This document shows positions 55,441 to 64,000 of a stretch of DNA of 64,000 bases, piece by piece (within the stretch, counting starts at the first letter, position 1; each line of letters starts with the position of its first letter). Both the position numbers and the translations under genes were made by a program. The notes under the pieces were generated by a model. That model did not search any database. It was given only the letters and a program-made list of their open reading frames with translations, and was not told where the DNA came from. The DNA comes from Ypsolopha sequella (taxonomy: Eukaryota > Arthropoda > Insecta > Lepidoptera > Ypsolophidae): NCBI GenBank assembly GCA_934047225.1, contig OW203987.1, forward strand, positions 771,501 to 835,500. The letters are read 5' to 3'.

Positions 55441-57188
55441 AAATCAAGAAAAAGACAGAACGCTTAAAATAAGGTTAGTCTTGTCAAATAAGTTAAGATG
55501 TGCTTCACCGAATCGGTACCAATAACTCTTATTACGTAACTGCATTCAAACTGTGTGACCAGCTACAGTGGACGGTAGAGAACAAATGTCAGCACGGGTC
55601 GGCACGAATTCATGCGAGTACGCTCACTGCGAATAGAATATTGCAAAACCTTCGTACAATTTTTTTTTATAAAAAATTTAACTAAAAACATCTTTCCCTG
55701 ACTGTACATAACATAATTCAAAACATATTGAACTGATTGTAACTGGACACAATATTGTAATATATAAATAAAATGACTGGACTCAAAACTTTGTTTACAT
55801 TTCAATGCTCGTAATATGAAACTGCCTACTGGCTGACGAAATTCTTATTTCAATGAATTACTGCATTGACTGAATAACCTCTTCAAATATGGTTACACCT
55901 TTCTGTTACACATTGTATATGTTTTGTTGACCTGGAAAAGTCTTCGACAGTGTGTCTCGGGAAGCTTTATGGGTGGTGCTGACGAAACTGGGATGCACGG
56001 ATAAGTTTGTGAGGTTGGTCCGGCTACTGCATGATGACATGCTGTGTCGCGCGCGGTAAAGGACGAAGATACGGAGTTCTTCAATGTCAAGCAAGGCTGC
56101 GTGCTGGCGCCCCTTAACTTTGCCCTTTACTTTGCAATGGTAGTTCGGGAAGCCTTGCAATCAGTGTCTGACGGTATTTGTATTCGTTTTCGCATCGACG
56201 ACGCGACGGCGGTGTTCTCAACTTAGCCAGGCTGACAGCATACACCAAAGTGTGTCTTACCACCATAACGGAGATAATGTACTCAGATGACCTTTGTTTT
56301 GTGGCGGAATCCTCAGATGATCTACAGAGCTTAATGTCGAGCCTCAATGAGATATATTATGTCGGCGTTTTGGCCTAAAAATCAGTGTTAAGAAAACCGA
56401 AGTGATGGTTCAAAACACTCTCAGTGCGCCAGTCGATATAAAACTCGGTGAGGCATCGCTGAAGTAGAGAAATTTAAATATCTGGGGAGCACGATTACAT
56501 CCAAGTGCCATCTTAACGACGAAGTCAACAGCAGAATAGGAGCAGCTGCTGCCGCCTATGCCAAACTTCGTCCCATGGTGTTCCGGTCACATGACCTAAA
56601 GCTCCATACAAAAGTCTCTGTGCACATGGAGATAGTTTTGCCTAATCTTCTTTACGCCTCCGAACAGTGGTGTCCATACCGGAAGCATATCCGCACATTG
56701 GATAGGTTCCACCTCAAATGCCTGAGTGACATCCAGAACATCCACTGGTCGGACCGTTTGAGAAACACGGAAGTTCTGCGACGTGCTGATGTCGGTGGGA
56801 TTAAGGCCTATCTAATGAGGCGTCAGCTGCGATTGTGTGGCCATGTTTCCCGAATGTCTGATGCCAGGGTGGCTAAGCGCATCTTCTACTCCGAACTGCA
56901 GGAAGGGAAACGGAAACAGGGCGGCCAATTTCTGCGGTATAAATCGGTTATGCGGTAGATGCGGTTTGGATGTAAGAGAGATAAGAAAATTATAACGTGT
57001 CATTTACTTGTTACAAGTGAACAGTACTAGGTATTGTTAATAAAGAACTTGTAATAAATCTTTAATTTCATAGGTATCTCGTACAACAGATGAGTGTAAG
57101 ACCAAATGTTTCTTAGACAAATTTTATCCTGAACAATCATCCTACCGATTCGTATGATAAAAAAGCGAGGGTTTATTTTTTATTTTTA
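55441..57188 (+). repeat. giant inverted repeat, right arm
   Basis: Mirror of 53692-55440 around a centre at 55440, where the asymmetric TTTTCGATAAATCAAG forms the loop. The arm ends at 57188, which is also the first base of the target duplication of the solo LTR. Confidence 0.88.
55890..56958 (+). pseudogene. LINE reverse transcriptase fragment, right arm
   Basis: Pieces of one RT in several frames. TTTTGTTGACCTGGAAAAGT at 55921 encodes the FVDL box region. GCVLAPLNFALYFAMV is at about 56098. MYSDDLCFVAESSDDLQSLM near 56280-56340 contains the catalytic YSDD (usual YADD or FADD). A C-terminal part (56575-56958) contains LYASEQW and [10 protein letters not shown]. At least three frameshifts separate them. 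The C-terminal text is similar to the LINE at 25357 ([29 protein letters not shown]), so both belong to related families. No endonuclease is seen. Confidence 0.82.
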
Positions 57189-57192
57189 GTTG
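57188..57192. repeat. 5-bp target-site duplication of solo LTR, left
   Basis: AGTTG, repeated at 57598-57602. Confidence 0.8.
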
Positions 57193-57597
57193 TGTTCACG
57201 CCACAGCGTGACGAATCCGCGCGCATGCGCGGATGACTAATCTCGCACCGCGCGCCGGCTCGAGGCGCTGGTCCTCGCTCTGTTCCGCTCGGGCCATCGT
57301 ACAAACCACACGTGTGCACACATTCGCGCCGCCAACACGCCGAAATATCGCGTATCCTGTGTTCCTACCAGTGTTGTGTTCATACCAGTGCTGTGTTTAT
57401 TACTCCACATTACTCCAAGACAATTCTGCACATCCCTGCCCAAGGCGCCGTCTCAACCTGCCCAAAAAGAAGGCTCAGCCCGTCAGCGCATTCGTCGGCT
57501 CGCCCACAACATTCAGAACAGGTCAGTGCACCCACAATTTTCCAGTGTCAATCCTCAAATCCCATCAGCTCTGCATTCCTGTAACCCCGCGGTTACA
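57193..57597 (+). mobile_element. solo LTR of a BEL/Pao element
   Basis: 405 bp with TG...CA ends (TGTTCACGCCACAGCGTGAC to CCCCGCGGTTACA), similar along its whole length to the LTR at 44966-45369 but clearly diverged from it in the middle. The exact 5-bp duplication AGTTG flanks it, so it is a full insertion that lost its inside by LTR-LTR recombination. Open frames across it are incidental. Confidence 0.88.
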
Positions 57598-57602
57598 AGT
57601 TG
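57598..57602. repeat. 5-bp target-site duplication of solo LTR, right
   Basis: AGTTG, matching 57188-57192. Confidence 0.8.
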
Positions 57603-57793
57603 GTTCGATTCCCGGGTGAGACAAGCGGATTTCAGAATATCTTTGAATGCAGTTTTGTTTCTTTTAAAAAATAAAGGAATGTTTCCATTCAGTAAAATGG
57701 GCTAACTAAAGGATTTAAGGTAGTTCCCCTAGCCCTTAAATTTTTTCCACCCTGTATATAGCTATTTTCATGTAGAGGGCAGTTGGTGGGTAC

Positions 57794-58300
57794 CTAGATT
57801 ACCCGGCGAGCCATCTCAAGGTGCTTGTTTATTTTGCAGTGTCCAGTTATGATACCTACCATGTCACGTATGTCAGACCGTTTTAGTTTTAATAAGTATC
57901 TTGTTATCTTACCATTCAACTGCGGTATCATTAGTTTTGACAGCTGGCACTCGTTTTGTTCTGCCCATGTTTTGTTGTGTACAGTCAGAATGTGTTTTCG
58001 CCCTTTAGTGCCCTGTGTTCCGACACCCAATTATCGACCCATATTCCACCCAAACCCATATGTGCTGGTCCGACAAAAATGTTGGTATAGCTCAATAGCG
58101 GGCGAACAGGATGTCGACTCTAGCCATTGACATAAAGTGTAGTTCCTTTTTGAACTCAAGCATACGGTCTTCCAAGGTTAACTATACTGTCGATGAAGAT
58201 TGCAGCGAGGTCGCCGAAAGTAGTAGCGTTTGCTGATTTTCGAATGCTATTCACTTAAACTTGACCGTCTATGATCAGTTGTGAAGTGTTCTGATCAATA
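57794..58300 (-). pseudogene. non-LTR retrotransposon RNase H / C-terminal fragment
   Basis: Minus strand. From 58030 downward the frame contains SKLMIPQLNGKITRYLLKL and VGIITGHCKINKHL, the characteristic (L/I)xTGHCxLNxHL element at the C-terminus of RNase H-bearing LINEs (I, R1, LOA or Jockey-related groups). Upstream, in broken frames, IFIDS and VGPAHMG-like text looks like the end of the RNase H domain. Several stops make it a relic. Confidence 0.6.
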
Positions 58301-58439
58301 TTTATTGAGTCTGGGCATTCCACACCTTCAGTAACAAGTTTTACCACCGACGCCTTTTCTGACGATTTCAGACGGGCCCTTCTTGCACTGTTCTTTTTTG
58401 AAAACGGGCTATGGTGCTCTATTACGGCGTTACAAAAGA

Positions 58440-58545
58440 GAATGATGAACAAAAAGAAGGATGATGAACAAAAAGGACGATGATGAACAAAAAGGACGAT
58501 GATGAACAAAAAGGACGATGGTGAACAAAAAGGAGGATGATGAAC
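58440..58545. repeat. ~19-bp tandem repeat
   Basis: Five or so copies of GATGAACAAAAAGGACGAT with small changes. The minus-strand frame across it is a repeat artefact. Confidence 0.85.
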
Positions 58546-58667
58546 ACAAAACAAGTATCAAGTACAAGTATCAGCCTTTATTGAAAAGGTCGGAAACAAT
58601 ATAATAACAGAAGCTCCTTAACTGAACACATCGTAAAGGCACTTATATTTATAATCAATATATTTGC

Positions 58668-58768
58668 TGCGCACGCGCTTCCTAATGGCCGAGGCTTTCA
58701 AAACATAACATAAAATCCGCTTTACCTTCTAAACAATAAAGTTGCCCCGGCGGAAACGCGTGCGCAGG
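58668..58768. repeat. short inverted repeat
   Basis: GCTGCGCACGCGCTTCC and its near-inverse GGAAACGCGTGCGCAG bracket about 65 bp. Possibly a small foldback relic. Confidence 0.45.
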
Positions 58769-61026
58769 GCTCTTAACTATGAATGACGTTATAATGTGAG
58801 TTTGGTCACCGTCCGTCGTAAGTCTATTCCAAGGGCAGCTGTTAAATTAAAACAGAAAATCAATCTCGCCATACTGTCTTCATCGCTTGACGCTAATTAC
58901 TGCATTTCATGGTACGGGGCCCTCGGAATAGACTATAGCTGGCAGATAGACCACATGTATGAGTATTATTGTGTTGACCTAATAAATAAACAACATTCAA
59001 ATCTTTTAAGATTGACCACGCGTAGGTCATTTTATAACGGCATCCATGTCAAGATCATTTTAACCACTAGATACGCTTGCATTTGACCATTATTCAACGG
59101 CACAATTTATTATTGTATAACAATTGTGTGGAAGACGGGATTTCGATAACTTTTATTTTAGAGATATGATTTACTTAACAGAAATTAAAAAGCATAAATT
59201 GTGAGAAATTTTATCCTTTCGAGATATTGTTGGATAGCACATATCGCTACATTTAACATTAAGGCCCTTAATATCGCCAAATGGGTACTTTCTAAAGCCT
59301 ACTCCTCTTTTATGGCCAAACCAAAAATATTGAAAAAAATGTATTATGGATTATCAACTCTAGGACAACATATGCAACATTTTTCTTTTTCCTACCACCA
59401 AAACTTCTATATGAAAAATTGTTTCAACTGAATGGTGTTTTTTGGCTTGAATTTCCTACTGCTCCTAAGCGGCTTAGGTGATTTAATTCATTTATGCTTC
59501 GATAAATAGATAAACTTGATAGCTCTAAATATGACATAGAATTATTCAATCAAACAATGACGGACGGACAGAATGGGAATTAAAACCATTTTAATTTACT
59601 TGTACTAAGTTTTTGCAAAACAATTTTAAAATAAGTTAAAATTATTTCAAACCCAAAGAAACAAAAGTTAAAAAGAAGGTTGCATTCCTCTTCAGGTCAT
59701 GTTTCATCGCAATACATCAACATTTTCGTTTTTTTTTTTGCCTTGCGGCATGCCATGGCAACAAACACTTTATTTAATGTAGTGATTGTTGTGTTTGTAC
59801 ACTGAGGCACTATACAGTATTAAATCTGTATCATCATTTTTGAGAAGACATTTCGCCGAAACTTCAAAATTTACAGTGCGCAAGATACTTCCTTATAGAA
59901 AGCGAGAGAGCGAATGACAAATATTACGTAGCACGTGTATTCTTTGACTGGGCGAGACCTGAATGGGGCGTGGCCTATTTTGTGACTGGGCGAGACTTAA
60001 AGGGGGTGTGGCCTATTTTTAAGATCTTCAAGTTCAGTTTAGTTCGCTTTTATAAGAATACAAAATAAATACTTTTTAGAACCTATATACCGTCGCGTCG
60101 CTCAAAAGTAAAGTCCGAAAGAAAAAAACTGTCATACTTTTTATTTAAAAATAGACTTTGTCCTTGGAATAATAGTCTAATACTGTGTCCTACATTCAGT
60201 CGATTACCGGAGCGGAGCCGGGCACTGGGGCCTCAGAGAAGCAATAGGGCCATAGCACATGTCTAAGAACAGATCGTTCAGTGACCCGAGTGTTGTTACG
60301 AACATTAATACGATACGAACAAGGAGACGGCTCTTTGCAAGTAAACATGCAGTCTACCTCGAGTCGTGGTCAAACACAAGCGTTCAGATTCAGCTACAGC
60401 TAGTTTGTACTCCGCTCATCGCATTTCGCACATGAGATCGCACAATTTATCAATAATCAACAAATCACTTTTATTCAATACACAACAAGGAACAACCAAG
60501 ATGTACTAACTTATTTCTTGGCTTCGATGCATTTACAAATAAATCTTTTCTATAAAAATTCAGTGGAAAGATTCTTTAATTAACAAACTTGCTGATATTC
60601 TATTATTACTAAAGTGGAACAGCGTAAAGTCGGCAAAAATTGTTGTTTGTGTTATCAATTGTTCAAATTACAATTACAATTTATTAAGGCACAATATCCA
60701 ATATACAGACTAAACCGAATACTGCTGGAATAATAGTACTCGTCTATACGAACAAGTTGCACTGTGGTGGCGACCCTTAAATAATATCTAGTACTCGTCT
60801 TTGAACGTTGGCTAGGTAGTATAAGTTGTTCGTACAGACTACCATCAAAGTCTTAGAACATTTAACACGGGACATGGACGTGGCAAAGCGCGACTGGATT
60901 GTTTCTGTCTCTTTGCGCGGGAGGGGAGGTCAAACACGCACAACACACAACACAACAACACGCACACACCAGTGAAAATTAAATCAAAAGGTGTATCTAG
61001 CAGAAACACAAAACGAGCACACAAGC
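58769..61026. other. no gene recognised
   Basis: AT-rich. Two GGGCGAGAC...GTGTGGCCTATTTT blocks at 59948-60018 form a short direct duplication. Open frames at 58796-59086 and 59201-59431 have no recognisable domain or splice support. Confidence 0.45.
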
Positions 61027-61342
61027 AAACTTACACGAACAGATTGTTCATGTACTTGAACTGTGACAGGCATATAATGTCGTACAGTTGAGTTTTATGT
61101 AATCATTTTATTGTGTCGTGTAGATGTCTTTGCGAAATTTCTTATTGTGTTTTACTGTTTATGCATATGAGTCTAATGTTACTTGAAATAAAGATATTTT
61201 ATTCACTTCGGCAGTGCGTGCCCTTACCTAGTCCCGTGTTATATGGTTTAAGATCAAACTTACACGAACAGATTGTTCATGTACTTCGGCAGAGAGGAAT
61301 GCGTGCGCTTACCCAGTCCCGTGTTACATGGTCCAAGATAAA
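61027..61342 (+). repeat. small direct duplications
   Basis: ACTTACACGAACAGATTGTT and CATGTACTT occur at 61027 and 61255. A TTCGGCAG...CCTTACCTAGTCCCGTGTTA block at 61207 is repeated at 61285. Two overlapping duplications of about 230 and 78 bp. Confidence 0.75.
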
Positions 61343-61572
61343 AAAAAACTATCACCAGCTTTTGGCTTTTCACCGACAAGAAATCCGTATATTTCGCAAT
61401 CTGCGATATCAAAATTCAGTCTATTATGTAAAAAATATATTTTTAATTACCTTCTTATCATAAGGCCAGAATATTATCACTTTGTATCAACCTTTGAATA
61501 CAATGGTATATTTATCTCGAAATGTAATAATTCTTCATATATAAAGCGCTAATATTATGGAAGTAAAAGTTC

Positions 61573-62392
61573 CAAGCTTAACTGACCTAGACATATCATT
61601 AGATCAATGAATGGTACAAATTAACTGACCTAGACGTATAAATAGATCAATGAATGGTACAAATTAACTGACCTAGACGTATAAATAGATCAGTGAATGG
61701 TACAAATTAACTGACCTAGACGTATAAATAGATCAATGAATGGTACAAATTAACTGACCTAGACGTATAAATAGATCAGTGAATGGTACAAATGAACTGA
61801 CATAGATGTATCATTAGATCAGTGAATGGTACAAATTACTGACATAGATGTATCATTAGATCAGTGAATGGTACAAATTAACTGACCTAGACATATAAAT
61901 AGATCAGTGAATGGTACAAATGAACTGACATAGATGTATCATTAGATCAGTGAATGGTACCAATTACTGACATAGATGTATCATTAGATCAGTGAATAGT
62001 ACAAATTAACTGACCTAGACGTATAAATAGATCAGTGAATGGTACAAATTAACTGACATAGATGTATCATTAGATCAGTGAATGGTACAAATTACTGACA
62101 TAGATGTATCATTAGATCAGTGAATGGTACAAATTAACTGACCTAGACGTATAAATAGATCAGGGAATGGTACAAATTAACTGACCTAGACGTATAAATA
62201 TATCAGTGAATGGTACAAATGAACTGACATAGATGTATCATTAGATCAGTGAATGGTACAAATTAACTGACCTAGACGTATAAATAGATCAGTGAATGGT
62301 ACGAATGAACTGACATAGATGTATCATTAGATCAGTGAATGGTACAAATGAACTGACCTAGACGTATCAATAGATCAGTGAATGGTACAAAT
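61573..62392. repeat. 43-bp tandem array with two unit types
   Basis: About 19 copies. One type reads AACTGACCTAGACGTATAAA then TAGATCAGTGAATGGTACAA; the other reads CTGACATAGATGTATCATTA then GATCAGTGAATGGTACAAAT. A 42-bp form lacks one A. The two types are interspersed in partly regular order, suggesting block duplication. Confidence 0.96.
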
Positions 62393-63044
62393 TCACAAAG
62401 TAAACGTCTTCTGAGATACAAACATAACACAAAAGAAACCGTCTATTTGGCAAATAGCTGCCCCCATTACAGTCAACTATAATAAGCCCAAGTCAACTTG
62501 AAACCCTGCTTGCCTTTTCTTGTTTGGGATCACTCATAAAGCAAGTTATATTTCATGTCTCACGTTGACTTGGTCGGATGTATGTATCATGTCCGCCGGA
62601 TGGAACACCCAACACTAGAGATCGAATATAACACCACTGAACAGTATACAGAGACAAAAAATACATATTTATACAAATTTTTTTTTGATGTGTGTTATTA
62701 TTTATTAGTAAGGACCTCCACAACACATTCATTTCAAGCCAAACCGCATCATGGCCGGGTTTTTAACAACCTCTGAACACATTTTGACACCCCAATTTGA
62801 CTTAAACACATGCAATTTCGTGTTTTGTTGTGTCCATGCTAGGTGGAGCTTGGATACCTCGATATGGATGTTCACCTGTAGACTCGACGAAACCTGATCG
62901 TCCAAGACCAAATAATAATGCTCTTTGAAAAAGGGGTACTCATTAGAAATTATTATACATATATATTTTTGAATAGGTAGTCAATACAAGGAGACTTTCG
63001 GGCTCTGAATCCAAACAGTTAAAGTTTTGGATTTGTTTATAGAA
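62393..63044. other. no gene recognised
   Basis: Unique-looking AT-rich spacer between two tandem arrays. Confidence 0.5.
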
Positions 63045-64000
63045 TATGTGTTTAGTTGCAAGCTCATAACGTAGAATGGTGTCGTCTAAAGGTACCAATA
63101 AATGACAATACACAACACAATGTTTAGTATAGATAATATGTGTTTAGTTGCAAGCTCATAACGTAGAATGGTGTCGTCTAAAGGTACCAATAAATGACAA
63201 TACACAACACAATGTTTAGTATAGATAATATGTGTTTAGTTGCAAGCTCATAACGTAGAATGGTGTCGTCTAAAGGTACCAATAAATGACAATACACAAC
63301 ACAATGTTTAGTATAGATAATATGTGTTTAGTTGCAAGCTCATAACGTAGAATGGTGTCGTCTAAAGGTACCAATAAATGACAATACACAACACAATGTT
63401 TAGTATAGATAATATGTGTTTAGTTGCAAGCTCATAACGTAGAATGGTGTCGTCTAAAGGTACCAATAAATGACAATACACAACACAATGTTTAGTATAG
63501 ATAATATGTGTTTAGTTGCAAGCTCATAACGTAGAATGGTGTCGTCTAAAGGTACCAATAAATGACAATACACAACACAATGTTTAGTATAGATAATATG
63601 TGTTTAGTTGCAAGCTCATAACGTAGAATGGTGTCGTCTAAAGGTACCAATAAATGACAATACACAACACAATGTTTAGTATAGATAATATGTGTTTAGT
63701 TGCAAGCTCATAACGTAGAATGGTGTCGTCTAAAGGTACCAATAAATGACAATACACAACACAATGTTTAGTATAGATAATATGTGTTTAGTTGCAAGCT
63801 CATAACGTAGAATGGTGTCGTCTAAAGGTACCAATAAATGACAATACACAACACAATGTTTAGTATAGATAATATGTGTTTAGTTGCAAGCTCATAACGT
63901 AGAATGGTGTCGTCTAAAGGTACCAATAAATGACAATACACAACACAATGTTTAGTATAGATAATATGTGTTTAGTTGCAAGCTCATAACGTAGAATGGT
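63045..64000. repeat. 92-bp tandem array, right edge
   Basis: At least ten copies of a 92-bp unit containing TATGTGTTTAGTTGCAAGCT, TAACGTAGAATGGTGTCGTC and ATGACAATACACAACACAAT. Copies look identical by eye. The array runs off the right edge, so its full length is unknown. Confidence 0.98.

Noticed and set aside
57599..57622. tRNA-like B box (GGTTCGATTCCCG)
   Set aside because: Looks like the B box of a tRNA or tRNA-derived SINE, but no A box or acceptor stem could be found beside it; the solo LTR may split an old SINE. Not enough to annotate.
57233..57705. Frames within the solo LTR
   Set aside because: LTR sequence; similar frames in the other LTR are not conserved along their length.
58255..58554. 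99-codon minus-strand frame
   Set aside because: Half of it is the 19-bp repeat; the rest overlaps broken LINE sequence.

Overview
The window is eukaryotic nuclear DNA from an insect, most probably a moth or butterfly (Lepidoptera). The grounds are spliced genes with GT-AG introns, an AT-rich background, insect-type mobile elements (BEL/Pao LTR element, CR1-like and L2/RTE-like LINEs, hAT, PIF/Harbinger and ISL2EU-type DNA elements) and dispersed repeats I know from lepidopteran genomes (Helitron-like ends at 1.7-1.9 and 7.5-7.9 kb, and a repeat containing GGTTCCGTA). I name no species. Nothing prokaryotic, no rRNA and no intact tRNA was seen.

Three host genes can be supported. (1) The last four coding exons of a taperin/phostensin-family gene lie at 5959-15352 (+); the earlier exons must be off the left edge or unrecognised upstream. 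All three introns are swollen by minisatellites (32, 39, 48 and 61 bp units) and small DNA transposons. (2) An intronless 567-codon mitochondrial delta-1-pyrroline-5-carboxylate dehydrogenase (ALDH4A1 / P5CDh) lies at 28703-30406 (+). (3) A four-exon Hikeshi (OPI10) gene, the nuclear import carrier for Hsp70, lies at 50492-51639 (+). The three genes are functionally unrelated.

Layout: 0-5.9 kb is a run of unrelated tandem arrays and short foldback elements. 5.9-18.9 kb is the taperin-like gene and its probable long 3' UTR. 19-28 kb is a mobile-element graveyard: a small element with a G18 run, a Harbinger transposase fragment, a non-autonomous hAT with intact 8-bp target duplication and nested inserts, a 5'-truncated LINE with an 11-bp target duplication, and a nested inverted repeat. 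28.7-32 kb holds ALDH4A1. 33.9-38 kb is LINE material, including a nearly intact CR1-like element on the minus strand. 39.2-45.4 kb is a BEL/Pao element with gag, pol and a 3' LTR but no recognisable 5' LTR. 45.5-48 kb is the remnant of a two-gene DNA transposon with convergent THAP and YqaJ-type genes. 49.1-50 kb is a second hAT. 50.5-52 kb is Hikeshi. 52.1-57.2 kb holds a foldback element followed by a giant perfect-looking palindrome (arms about 1.75 kb) built on a LINE fragment. A solo BEL LTR with 5-bp target duplication abuts it at 57.2-57.6 kb. The last 6 kb is mostly anonymous DNA ending in 43-bp and 92-bp tandem arrays, the latter running off the right edge.

The items most worth a second look are the 3.5-kb palindrome (real structure or assembly artefact), the internally deleted THAP + YqaJ transposon, the two hAT elements defined to the base by target duplications, and the density of mutually unrelated minisatellites in the introns of one gene. 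All family calls are by eye; no search was run.
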